Source of the DNA: Micromonospora orduensis
GTDB lineage: Bacteria > Actinomycetota > Actinomycetes > Mycobacteriales > Micromonosporaceae
Direction: 5' to 3'
DNA length: 52,860 nt
Assembly (NCBI RefSeq): GCF_006228125.1
Contig: NZ_VDFY01000283.1
Location: 1 to 52,860, forward strand
The translations under genes were made by a program, and so were the position numbers. The notes under the pieces were generated by a model, which saw only the letters and a program-made list of their open reading frames with translations, had not been told where the DNA came from and did no database searches. Shown here in pieces: positions 42,346 to 50,076 of the stretch (position 1 is its first letter; each line of letters opens with the position of its first letter).

Positions 42346-42437
42346 GCCTGACCTGGCCCGGAGGTCGTGACGGTTGCATGGGCCGGTGTGCCGCCGAACG
42401 TTTCCGACCCCGGCGGCACGACGAGGATGGAGGACCT

Positions 42438-43040
42438 GTGTCTCTGCGCATGCGACAGTCTCGCCGTACGCGATGGACCCTGGCGTTTGCCGCCGGGTCG
42501 GCGGCGCTGCTCATGGCGGCCGGTTGCGGCTCGGATGGTGACGGTGGCTCCGACGGCCCCAGCCAGGCGCCCGCAGGCGCGCCGGAGGGTGTCTCGGCAT
42601 ACCTCGGCTGCCTCCGCGACCAGGGCATCGACATCTCGAACACCCTCCCCTCGGGTCGTCCCAGCGGGTTTCCCGCCGGGCGGCCGACCGACTTCCCGTC
42701 CGGTCGCCCGACCGCGTCCCCGTCCGGGCGTCCCAGCGGGTTCCCGTCCGGCGGGCCGGGTGGCGGACGGACGGACGGCTTCCGCCCCCAGGGAGTCGAC
42801 GACGCGACCTGGCAGAAGGCACAGGAGGCCTGCGCGTCGGTGCGGCCCACCGGTGGCCCGGGAGGCAACGGCCCCGGCGGCCCGGCGGGCGGCAACGGTG
42901 ACGCCACCGCGGCCTACCGCAACTGCCTCGCCGACCGTGGCGTCGACCTTCGGGCCAACCCGGCGACGACCGACCCCAAGGCCGCCGAGGCCTTGAAGGC
43001 GTGCGAGGTGCTCCGCCCCACGGCCACCGCCACGCCGTAA
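42438..43040 (+). CDS. Gly/Pro-rich lipoprotein
   Basis: 200 residues. Signal peptide with lipobox LLMAAGC; then a linker with FPSGRP/FPAGRP tandem repeats (PSGFPAGRPTDFPSGRP), and two short conserved blocks, AYLGCLRDQGIDIS and AYRNCLADRGVDL, that look like duplicated motifs with one Cys each. GTG 42438 is behind GGAGG; ATG 42450 is possible. The duplicated Cys-containing block resembles small lipoproteins of unknown role. Divergent from adaptor 2 and convergent with the CotH gene; its Gly/Pro composition matches segments in CotH and both adaptors. Confidence 0.8.
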   Translation: MSLRMRQSRRTRWTLAFAAGSAALLMAAGCGSDGDGGSDGPSQAPAGAPEGVSAYLGCLRDQGIDISNTLPSGRPSGFPAGRPTDFPSGRPTASPSGRPSGFPSGGPGGGRTDGFRPQGVDDATWQKAQEACASVRPTGGPGGNGPGGPAGGNGDATAAYRNCLADRGVDLRANPATTDPKAAEALKACEVLRPTATATP

Positions 43041-43048
43041 GGGCGAAT

Positions 43049-43087
43049 GCTGCGGCGGTGGTGCGCGAACGCACCACCGCCCGCAGC
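43049..43087. terminator. bidirectional hairpin terminator
   Basis: GCTGCGGCGGTGGTGCG (43049-43065) and its near-perfect complement ending GCAGC (43070-43087) enclose a CGAA loop. It lies between the convergent lipoprotein and CotH stops. Confidence 0.85.
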
Positions 43088-43116
43088 GTCCTACGCCTCG
43101 TCGCCGACCATCCGCG

Positions 43117-44802
43117 TCACCCGCTGGTGATGACGCTGTCGGTGGCGAGGTGCTCGGTGCGTTGCCGGACGAGTGTCTTCAGTTGTTCGGCGTCCGTCGC
43201 GGTCTTCTGCTGGTCGTACCCGGCGACCGTGGACAGGACAGTGGTGATGCTGTCGACGGCGTTCATCGCGGTGCCGTCCGCGTAGATCCTGCGGTAGAGG
43301 TCGCGGTACGCGCTCTCGTAGACCGGCTTGAAGGCGGCGCTGGCGAGGAAGCGTTCCTTGAGCTTGTGGCCGCCGAAGCCGTTCGGTCGGCCCTGCGCAC
43401 CGGCGGTGTCGCCGCCCGGACCCGGCATGCCCTGAGGCGGCTGCATTCCCTCCGGCAGTTGCATCCCCTCAGGTAGTTGCATCCCCTCGGGCGGTTGCAT
43501 GCCCTCGGGTGCGGCGCCTCCGCCCGGCGGGAAACGGCCACCCATCCGGCTGGCGTCGTGCGGGCCCTGCTTGGCGTCGCCGGTGAGGGTGAGGTTGTAG
43601 TCCCAGCCGACGACGGTGAACTTCTTCGTGTCCAGGTCGTACCACAGGTAGTAGTTGCGGCCCGGCCCGGCCATGTCGTCGAAGTTGAGCAGCAGGTTCT
43701 GCACGGCCAGGTAGCGGGCGAGGGCCTGTACGTCGACGTGGTCGTCCAGGTGCGCGTCGAAGTCCGCGTCGCTACTGGTGTTGACCCACCTGATCAGATT
43801 GATGACGGGCTGGAGATCCTGGCTGCCCTTCATGGTGATCTGTTTGAAGTCGTCCGCGTAGCTGGTGGGGTCGTCGCCCTGGTCGGTGAACTGCCCGGTG
43901 GCCAGGCTCTTGTACAGCACACCGTCGCCGCCAAGCGTGTCGGCGAAACCCTCGTCCGGGTGCTCGACGATGAGCCGGGCGGTGGTGGGCCGGTCGTTGA
44001 CGGTGAAACTCGAGTACGCGTACCGCTGGGCGGTCTCGTCCGCGGCGGCCAACACGTTAAGCGACACGGCCTCGTTGAGGACCGTGCTGCCGCCACCCAT
44101 GCCGGCGACCCGTACGGCGATCTCGCGGTGGCCCTGGTAGCGGCGGCCCTCGACGAACTCGTCGAAGCGGATCAGCCACGGCAGGGTCTCCGGCTCCTCG
44201 GCCTTGAGCGACGCCCGGGCGAATCCGCCCGGACCGGCACCGCCGCGCGCCCCGCCTCCCGGCGCACCCGCTGGGTCCCCGCCGGGGAAGCCCCCCACGG
44301 GGGCGTCACCGCCCGGCCCGGGTTCCTGCCCTCCGCCCGGGGGACGGCCAGGGCCGAACCCCCGCTGTCGGGCTTCGCCGTTGCGGGTCAGCCCGGCGAG
44401 AGTGGAGTTGCCCTTCAACCGGATACCGACGCTGGGAACGCGCGTGCCGTCGACCGTCAGGTCGGCCTCGAGGAAGCTCTTCTCGCCCTCCTCCCAGAAT
44501 TCGTCGAGCAGCCGCTGGTAGTCCTCGTCGCGGAAGGTCACCGTGATCCGATGCGCCACGGCCGGGTCGAAGAGAGCCGTCGTCCCGGCGATGTTCTGGC
44601 GGACCCGGTCGGCGGTGGTGGCGCTGCTGGTCACCAGCGGTGTGACCCGTACGGTGCTGAACACCACCGCGCACACCACGACGAACGCCGCGCAGGTGGC
44701 GAGCAGTTTCCAGTAGTGCCGTACCCGTACCGGAATCCGGTGCACCAGCCGCCGCCGCATCGCCGCGCCCGGGGGTGCCGGAGACGTTTGCGATGGCGTC
44801 AT
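43117..44802 (-). CDS. CotH-family kinase-like membrane protein
   Basis: 561 residues. A basic N-terminus and one membrane helix (LLATCAAFVVVCAVVFST) place the rest outside. CotH fold: RITVTFRDEDYQRLLDEF, SVGIRLKGNSTL, a WLIRFDEFVEGRRYQG segment, the catalytic-loop region NLLLNFDDMAGPGRNYYLWY and the metal-binding VGWDYNLTL near residue 400. CotH proteins are atypical secreted protein kinases of spore coats. Two inserts are unusual: a Gly/Pro-rich segment (about 140-192) in the N-lobe, and EGMQPPEGMQLP-type repeats (about 430-455). ATG 44802 overlaps the DUF4956 stop (TGATG); GTG 44805 possible. Third gene of the VTC operon. Confidence 0.88.
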   Translation of the reverse strand: MTPSQTSPAPPGAAMRRRLVHRIPVRVRHYWKLLATCAAFVVVCAVVFSTVRVTPLVTSSATTADRVRQNIAGTTALFDPAVAHRITVTFRDEDYQRLLDEFWEEGEKSFLEADLTVDGTRVPSVGIRLKGNSTLAGLTRNGEARQRGFGPGRPPGGGQEPGPGGDAPVGGFPGGDPAGAPGGGARGGAGPGGFARASLKAEEPETLPWLIRFDEFVEGRRYQGHREIAVRVAGMGGGSTVLNEAVSLNVLAAADETAQRYAYSSFTVNDRPTTARLIVEHPDEGFADTLGGDGVLYKSLATGQFTDQGDDPTSYADDFKQITMKGSQDLQPVINLIRWVNTSSDADFDAHLDDHVDVQALARYLAVQNLLLNFDDMAGPGRNYYLWYDLDTKKFTVVGWDYNLTLTGDAKQGPHDASRMGGRFPPGGGAAPEGMQPPEGMQLPEGMQLPEGMQPPQGMPGPGGDTAGAQGRPNGFGGHKLKERFLASAAFKPVYESAYRDLYRRIYADGTAMNAVDSITTVLSTVAGYDQQKTATDAEQLKTLVRQRTEHLATDSVITSG

Positions 44803-45479
44803 CACAGGTCCGTCTGGTCGTAGCCGGTCAGCACGGTCACCCGCTGCCCGCCGGTCCGCTCGCCGAGGGCCGTGATCAGGTCGCCAGGGCCCTGGCCCTT
44901 CTTGAGCCGGACGGTGTACATCATCTCGGTCAGGGCGCCGCCGCGGATCGACTCCATGCTCACCAGCTCGAACTCGCTGGTGTGCGCGATGAGCACGTCC
45001 TGGATGTGTGCGGTGTAGTCACCGTCCGGCGGGACCTGGACCTTCACCACCTGCCGCTGGATGCTGGAGGCGAACCAGTTGAACCGGTACATGACCAGGA
45101 TGATGAGACAGATCGCCACGGCGGCGACGACTGCCAGGGTGTAGAACCGGGTGCCCGCGGCCATGCCGATGCCCATCACCAGGAAGATGAAGCCGACGTC
45201 GCGGGTCTCCTTGATGGCGTTGCGGAACCGCACGACCGACAGCGCTCCGACGAGCGCGAACGCGCGGGCGATGTTCGACCCGACCACCAGCATGATCAGA
45301 GCGATGAGCATGCCGAGGATGACGAGGGTCTGCACGTAGGACTGGCTGTAGGAGACGTTGCGGTGGGTGAACCGGTAGACCCAACCGATCATGGCGCTGA
45401 GCACGAACGACAGTGACAGCGCGATGACGATGTCGCCGACGCTGAACGTGCCGGACAGATCCTGGACGTCGAATGGCAT
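44802..45479 (-). CDS. DUF4956 membrane protein
   Basis: 225 residues. Four membrane helices in the first 130 residues, with a conserved charged stretch RFRNAIKETRDVGFIFL between helices 3 and 4, and a cytoplasmic ferredoxin-like C-terminal domain (VVKVQVPPDGDYTAHIQDVL...). This matches DUF4956. The family frequently sits next to VTC and CotH genes; its role is not established. Three bases separate it from the VTC gene and its stop overlaps the CotH start, so it is firmly in one operon. Confidence 0.9.
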   Translation of the reverse strand: MPFDVQDLSGTFSVGDIVIALSLSFVLSAMIGWVYRFTHRNVSYSQSYVQTLVILGMLIALIMLVVGSNIARAFALVGALSVVRFRNAIKETRDVGFIFLVMGIGMAAGTRFYTLAVVAAVAICLIILVMYRFNWFASSIQRQVVKVQVPPDGDYTAHIQDVLIAHTSEFELVSMESIRGGALTEMMYTVRLKKGQGPGDLITALGERTGGQRVTVLTGYDQTDL

Positions 45480-45482
45480 GGG

Positions 45483-46439
45483 TCAGGCCTCACTTCGGGC
45501 AGCAGCCGGCACGGGGGTGCCGGAGGGGTCGTCATCGGAAACATGGAAGACCGATCGGGGTGCGCGGTCGAACGCCTCGACGCTCTGGCAGTACTTCGAG
45601 ATCCGCACCACTGACATGTTCAGTTCGGCCGCGAGGTCGGTGAGCCAGTACGGGATCCGCTCGTTCGCCTTCAGCTCCACCACCGCGAGCCGGGCGGGGA
45701 TGATGAGCCGGTTCTCGGCGTCCGCGCCGAGGTCGAAGTCGCGGTCGCGGCCACGGACCCGCTGGTCGACGGTGACCCGCAGGCCGGCCTCGGCGCCGCG
45801 ACCGACGAACGCCTCGCGCTGGTACCCGGTCATCGCCACCGGGCGCAAGTCCAGCCGACAGAGCAGATCCAGGACCTCCTCGAGGAACGCCCGCTGGCCC
45901 GGCTCGTGCGCGACCATCTCCCGGCGGTCGCACAGGTCGCGGGCGAGGTGGTACGGCAACGCGACCCGGCGCTTCTGCGTGACCCGGTTGACCCGCTGCT
46001 TGATCTCGACGAACACCGTGCTGTCGTCGTCGACGGTCGACCGGTCGCCGTAGTGCCGCACCCGCAACTTGCGCCGGAACCGCAAGCCCTCGATCTTCTC
46101 CCAGTAGAACCGGAGATCACGGGTGTCGTAGTAGACGCTCCAGACGCCGTAGCCACCACCGATGCCGTGACTGTCGGCGTCGAGCCGCCGGGCGAGTTCC
46201 TTGCGCAGCACCGGTACGGCGGTACTCGACATCAGGTACTTGATCTCGTAGCGATTGAAGGCGTGCAGCCTGCTCGGTGCCCGCAGCGCATGACCGGCGT
46301 GATCATCACTGCGGTCCGGCGCCTGGCTGGCGGACGGGGTCGAACGGTCGGAGTCTGGCGGTCCACCCCCGCCGGAGCGATCCGGCGGCACGGCACGTCG
46401 TCGGAACGGCAGTCGCATCCTGGTAGCCAATCTGGTCAC
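45483..46439 (-). CDS. VTC-domain polyphosphate polymerase-like protein
   Basis: 318 residues. A 60-residue disordered Ser/Asp/Pro-rich N-terminus precedes a VTC-type tunnel domain: FNRYEIKYLMS, VYYDTRDLRFYWEKIEGLRFRRKLRVR, VFVEIKQRVNRVTQKRRVA, and the acidic VVELKANERIPYW. These basic/acidic strands match the catalytic core that polymerises polyphosphate from nucleotide in yeast Vtc4. Lacking membrane helices, it likely docks on the DUF4956 partner. GTG 46439 as first start; ATG 46418 is possible. An OmpR-type element lies at 46468-46478. Confidence 0.87.
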   Translation of the reverse strand: MTRLATRMRLPFRRRAVPPDRSGGGGPPDSDRSTPSASQAPDRSDDHAGHALRAPSRLHAFNRYEIKYLMSSTAVPVLRKELARRLDADSHGIGGGYGVWSVYYDTRDLRFYWEKIEGLRFRRKLRVRHYGDRSTVDDDSTVFVEIKQRVNRVTQKRRVALPYHLARDLCDRREMVAHEPGQRAFLEEVLDLLCRLDLRPVAMTGYQREAFVGRGAEAGLRVTVDQRVRGRDRDFDLGADAENRLIIPARLAVVELKANERIPYWLTDLAAELNMSVVRISKYCQSVEAFDRAPRSVFHVSDDDPSGTPVPAAARSEA

Positions 46440-46467
46440 GGTCGGGACGAAGGGGACGTAACCAGGT

Positions 46468-46478
46468 GAACCTCAAAG
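46468..46478 (-). promoter_or_regulatory. CTTTGAGGTTC element upstream of the VTC operon
   Basis: Minus-strand CTTTGAGGTTC differs at one base from the adaptor 2 element. It overlaps an inverted repeat TCAAAG-N4-CTTTGA (46473-46488). It lies 29 bases before the VTC start, close to any -35. Confidence 0.5.
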
Positions 46479-46595
46479 CAGCCTTTGAACGACGTAGGAA
46501 CTGGAGATGAACGCGGGGTGTACGACAGGTAGACGACGTCGACTATCAGCCATTGACTCCGGTGGACACCGCCGCTGCCCGTAGGTGGGCGGCAT

Positions 46596-46682
46596 CGACG
46601 GGGTTTGGTACGGCATCCGGGCGTTGGTGATCTTCTTCTTGGCCCGCGTGATCCGCGCGGCCATGCTTGGCTCGCCTTCCCG
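46596..46682 (-). pseudogene. remnant of an ECF-type sigma factor gene
   Basis: The minus strand reads GEPSMAARITRAKKKI, then TNARMPYQTP, which matches the end of sigma region 4 in DUF6596-type ECF factors; the intact copy at 48332-49615 has ATMAQRLVRAKRKIRDARI at this place. Only about 28 codons are preserved, and the flanks do not continue the family. An internal gene fragment, apparently left by deletion. Confidence 0.65.
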
Positions 46683-46768
46683 GCCTAGACGGCGAACCGC
46701 TTCATGGCGGCGGCCGCCTTGCTGCCGCCACCGGCGGCGGCCACCGTGGTGATCTTCAGGGAGTCCAC

Positions 46769-47740
46769 ATGGTTGACGGGGACGTGCCCGAGCAGATGCA
46801 GGCTGCCGCCTTCGACGAGCATGGCGGCCCGGAGGTGATCACCCTGCGGAAGCTGCCGGTGCCGGAGATCGCCGACGACGAGGTGCTGATCAAGGTCTTG
46901 AGCGCCGGCGTCGGGGTGTGGGACGTGTACGAGCGGCAGGGCGTCCTGGTTCCGGAGGGCTCCGACCTCCCGATCGTGCCCGGCTCCGACGGCGCCGGGA
47001 CCGTCGTCGCGGCCGGCAGCCAGGTCACCAATGTCGGGGTGGGCGACCTGGTCTACGTCTCCGCCACCGCACGGCCCAAGGGCGGCTTCTACGCCGAGTA
47101 CGCGGCGGTGCAGGCGCAGTACGCGGCGAAGGTGCCCGACGGCGTACCGGCCGAGCACGCCGGCGCCATGCCCACCGACGCGTTGACCGCGCTCGCCGGA
47201 CTCGACGCGCTCAGCCTGTCGGCCGGCGCCTGGCTGCTGATCTTCGGCGCGAGCGGCGGCCAGGGCCACCTGGCCGTGCAGCTGGCCAAGCGGCAGGGGC
47301 TCAACGTGATCGCCGTGGCCTCCGGCTCGGACGGCGTCGCGCTGGTGACCCGGCTCGGCGCCGACGTGTCCCTCGACGGGCACGGCGACATGACCGAGGT
47401 GCTCGCCCGGATCCGCGACGCGGCACCGGCCGGCGTGGACGCCATCCTCGCGATGGCTGCCGGCAGGACGCTGGACCGGCTCACCGAGGCGCTTGTCGAC
47501 GGCGGGGTGGTCGCGTACGCCCACGGGGTGCGGCCGGAGCCGGGCGAACGACCCGGTGTCGTCGTCCGGGCCTACGACGGCGAGTCGAGCCCTCGACAGT
47601 TGCAGCGCCTCAACGAACTCATCGAGGTGGGACCGTTCGTGGTGCACGTGGCGGAGACGTTCCCGCTGGGCAAGGTACGGGAGGCGCACCAGCGCCTGGA
47701 GACCTCCTACCTGGGCAAGCTCCTGCTGACGGTGGCCTGA
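46769..47740 (+). CDS. zinc-free quinone oxidoreductase / MDR-family protein
   Basis: 323 residues. GroES-like N-domain then Rossmann GASGGQGHLAVQLAKRQG. Lacks zinc ligands, so quinone reductase or enoyl-reductase-like. It has an atypical GVGVWDVYERQG in place of the usual catalytic loop. ATG 46769 follows GGGAG at six bases; ATG 46796 (MQAAAFDEHGG) matches family N-termini and is an alternative. It stands in decayed DNA and is convergent with the HAD gene, four bases apart. Confidence 0.88.
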   Translation: MVDGDVPEQMQAAAFDEHGGPEVITLRKLPVPEIADDEVLIKVLSAGVGVWDVYERQGVLVPEGSDLPIVPGSDGAGTVVAAGSQVTNVGVGDLVYVSATARPKGGFYAEYAAVQAQYAAKVPDGVPAEHAGAMPTDALTALAGLDALSLSAGAWLLIFGASGGQGHLAVQLAKRQGLNVIAVASGSDGVALVTRLGADVSLDGHGDMTEVLARIRDAAPAGVDAILAMAAGRTLDRLTEALVDGGVVAYAHGVRPEPGERPGVVVRAYDGESSPRQLQRLNELIEVGPFVVHVAETFPLGKVREAHQRLETSYLGKLLLTVA

Positions 47741-47744
47741 GCAC

Positions 47745-48335
47745 TCAGCGGGTGCGCTGCTGCGGCACGCGTACCGAAGCCATGCCGGCCGCCGTCGCGG
47801 CCTGGATGCCCAGGTCGGTGTCCTCGAAGACCAGGCAGGACCCCGGGGGTACGCCGAGGTGCTCGGCCGCGAGCAGGAACGCCTCCGGATCGGGCTTGGC
47901 CCGCGTGTAGTCCTCGGCGCAGACCAGCACGTCGAATCGGTCCAGCAGGCCGAGCGCGTCGAGGGAGGCGATGACCGAGGCCCGGGTGCTGCCGGAGACG
48001 ACGGCGAACGGCACCCGCCGGTGCGCGTTGTGGATGTGCTCCACGACCTCGGGCACGGCGGCGAGCTGCGGCAACAACTCCTGGTAGATGCGCTCGCGGT
48101 TCTCCACCACTGTCGCCACCGGCATGGCCAGGCCGTGCCGCTCGTTAAGCGCGACGATGATGTCGGCGGTCGGACGGCCACCCCAGGCGTAGAAGAGGTC
48201 CTCCGGGAACTCGCAGCCCCACTCGTCCAGGGCCCGCTGCCAGGCCAGGTAGTGCAGCGGCATCGAGTCGACGATGGTGCCGTCGCAGTCGAACAGGTAG
48301 GCCGCGAACTCACCGGGTGGCAGGGGAAGACTCAT
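47745..48335 (-). CDS. HAD-family beta-phosphoglucomutase-like phosphatase
   Basis: 196 residues with FDCDGTIVDSMPLHYLAW (nucleophile and acid Asp), VVSGSTRASV, KPDPEAFLLAA and FEDTDLGIQAATAAGM. The DxDGT and the cap after it match the phosphoglucomutase/sugar-phosphatase branch. ATG 48335 overlaps the sigma gene stop as ATGA, so it is the third gene of the YciI-sigma operon. It also has TACCCT upstream, so leaderless internal initiation is possible. Linking a HAD phosphatase to an ECF42 operon is not standard. Confidence 0.92.
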   Translation of the reverse strand: MSLPLPPGEFAAYLFDCDGTIVDSMPLHYLAWQRALDEWGCEFPEDLFYAWGGRPTADIIVALNERHGLAMPVATVVENRERIYQELLPQLAAVPEVVEHIHNAHRRVPFAVVSGSTRASVIASLDALGLLDRFDVLVCAEDYTRAKPDPEAFLLAAEHLGVPPGSCLVFEDTDLGIQAATAAGMASVRVPQQRTR

Positions 48336-49615
48336 CGGGGAAGGGTACAGCCGCGGTCCGGTCCGTCGTCGGTGACGGATGCCAGCCGGCGCAGCAGGTG
48401 CGCCCGTTCCGGCTCGGTCCCTACCAGCGCCAACGCGCTGCGGTACGCCGCCGCGGCCTCGTCGTGGCGGCCGAGCCGACGCAGCAGGTCGGCCCTGGTC
48501 GCCGGATAGAGGTGGTAGCCGCGTAGACGCGGATCGTCGGCCAACCCGTCCAGCAGGGCGAGCCCGGCGTCCGGCCCGTCGCGCATCGCCACGGCGGCAG
48601 CCCGGTTCAGCGCCACGACCGGTGAGGGGACCATGGTGAGCAGCACGTCGTAGAGCGCCACCACCTGGGGCCAGTCGGTGCTGGCCACGTCGGCGGCCTC
48701 GTCGTGCAGCGCGGCGATGGCGGCCTGCACCCCGTACGGCCCGGGCGCCGGGCCGGTCAACGCCACGAGTACCAGCGCCCGCCCCTCGTCGATCATCGCG
48801 TGGTCCCAGCGTGCGCGGTCCTGGTCGTCGAGGAGGACCACCGCCCCGTCCGGCCCGGTACGGGCGACACGCCGGGCGTGCACCAGCAGCATCAGCCCGA
48901 GCAGACCGGCTACCTCCCGCTCGGCGGGCAGCAGCCGGCGCAGGATCCGAGCCAGCCGGATCGCCTCCTCGGCCAGTTCGGTGCGCTGGAGATCGGGGCC
49001 GGAGCTGGCGGCATACCCCTCGGTGAAGATCGAGTAGACGGCCTGGAGCACCGTGGGCAGACGCCCCGGCAGCTCGTCCGCGCCCGGCACCCGGAACGGG
49101 ATGCGGGCGTCGCGGATCTTCCGCTTGGCCCGGACGAGACGCTGGGCCATGGTGGCGTGCGGCACCAGGAAGGCCCGCGCGACCTCCGCCGTGGTGAGAC
49201 CGGCGAGGAAGCGCAGGGTGAGCGCCCCACGGTCCTGCGCGGGCAGAGCCGGGTGCGCACAGGTGAAGAAGAGCGCCAACCGGTCGTCGGGCAGGTCGGG
49301 GTCCGCGTCGGCGGGCGGCGCGGGGTCGGCCCGCTCGGCCTCCGCCTGGAGCACCGCCAGGCGGGTCGCCAGCCCCCGGTCCCGGCGCAGCCGGTCGACA
49401 GCCCGACGGCGGGCCGTGGTCAGCAGCCAGGCGCCGGGCCGGCTCGGGACACCGTCGACGGGCCAGCGCACCAGCGCCGCCTCGATCGCCTCCGAGGCGA
49501 CCTCCTCGGCCAGGTCGAGGTCGCCGAAACGGTGCACGAGTGAGGCGAGCAGCCGACCGTGTTCCTCGCGGAACACCGCCTCCACGGACCCGGCTGCCGC
49601 CTCCGCACCCGCCAC
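48332..49615 (-). CDS. ECF42-type sigma factor with C-terminal TPR-like extension
   Basis: 427 residues. Sigma region 2 (VFREEHGRLLASLVHRFGDLDLAEE), region 4 (GLTTAEVARAFLVPHATMAQRLVRAKRKI), then a DUF6596-type C-terminal domain of about 230 residues with helical repeats (EEAIRLARILRRLLPAEREVAG ... HLYPATRADLLRRLGRHDEA). This is the architecture of ECF42 sigma factors, in which the extension substitutes for an anti-sigma. GTG 49615 follows GAGG, two bases after the YciI stop. Its presumed promoter, TGTCGA-N17-CGTC, precedes the YciI gene, so it probably activates itself. Confidence 0.92.
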   Translation of the reverse strand: MAGAEAAAGSVEAVFREEHGRLLASLVHRFGDLDLAEEVASEAIEAALVRWPVDGVPSRPGAWLLTTARRRAVDRLRRDRGLATRLAVLQAEAERADPAPPADADPDLPDDRLALFFTCAHPALPAQDRGALTLRFLAGLTTAEVARAFLVPHATMAQRLVRAKRKIRDARIPFRVPGADELPGRLPTVLQAVYSIFTEGYAASSGPDLQRTELAEEAIRLARILRRLLPAEREVAGLLGLMLLVHARRVARTGPDGAVVLLDDQDRARWDHAMIDEGRALVLVALTGPAPGPYGVQAAIAALHDEAADVASTDWPQVVALYDVLLTMVPSPVVALNRAAAVAMRDGPDAGLALLDGLADDPRLRGYHLYPATRADLLRRLGRHDEAAAAYRSALALVGTEPERAHLLRRLASVTDDGPDRGCTLPR

Positions 49616-49617
49616 GG

Positions 49618-49971
49618 TCAGACCTCGACCTTGACCTCGGCGACCGGCCGCACCTGCACCGACGCGCCGCCGGTGGCACCCGGGCTGCGGGCCGCCCAGT
49701 CCAGCGCGACGTCGAGATTCGGCACGTCGATGATGTCGTACCCGCCGAGCACCTCGCGGGTCTCGGCGAACGGCCCGTCGGTGATCGTGCGCTCGCCGTC
49801 CGGGCCCACCTGCACCGTCGTGCAGGTGGTCAGGTCCTGGAGGGGATGCCCGGACACCCAGATCCCGGCGTCCTTCATCTCCCGGTCGTAGCGGATCCAG
49901 TCCTCGAAGGTGCACCCGTTGCCGGCCTCCCCGTCGGTCGCGGGGCTCATGAACAGCAGCATGTACTTCAC
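49618..49971 (-). CDS. YciI/DGPF-domain protein
   Basis: 117 residues. The DGPF motif is present (TITDGPFAETREVLGGYDIIDV), and the N-terminus KYMLLFMSP is typical. ECF42 sigma genes are almost always preceded by such proteins; the function is unknown. ATG 49971 follows GAGAGGAG at eight bases. Promoter TGTCGA-N17-CGTC lies 46-72 bases upstream. Operon with the sigma gene and the HAD gene. Confidence 0.93.
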   Translation of the reverse strand: MKYMLLFMSPATDGEAGNGCTFEDWIRYDREMKDAGIWVSGHPLQDLTTCTTVQVGPDGERTITDGPFAETREVLGGYDIIDVPNLDVALDWAARSPGATGGASVQVRPVAEVKVEV

Positions 49972-50017
49972 GTCTCGGCTCCTCTCGCGCGGCGGGCCGT
50001 CCGCCGTACAGCATGAC

Positions 50018-50044
50018 GACGAACGGGGACCGGGGATGTCGACA
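50018..50044 (-). promoter_or_regulatory. ECF42-like autoregulatory promoter
   Basis: Minus strand: TGTCGA (50044-50039), 17-base spacer, CGTC (50021-50018). These match the ECF42 -35 TGTCGA and -10 CGTC as I recall them, upstream of the YciI-sigma operon. Confidence 0.65.
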
Positions 50045-50076
50045 CGACGACCGGAACTTCTGGAGGCGCACGCCGC

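Larger units (their letters stand above)
46440..46768. other. 329-base region with promoter element and gene debris
   Basis: Contains the VTC-operon promoter, the ECF sigma remnant and, at 46685-46768 on the minus strand, a stop-bounded tail reading VDSLKITTVAAAGGGSKAAA then AMKRFAV. This looks like the C-terminus of a lost protein that I cannot assign. The region looks like decayed coding sequence rather than a working gene. Confidence 0.5.

Noticed and set aside
43437..43510. Short tandem repeats as a CRISPR or mobile repeat
   Set aside because: They encode EGMQ(P/L)P repeats in frame inside the CotH gene.
46473..46664. 63-residue minus-strand frame as an intact small gene
   Set aside because: Its N-terminus is a piece of sigma region 4 and the rest has no family pattern; treated as a remnant.
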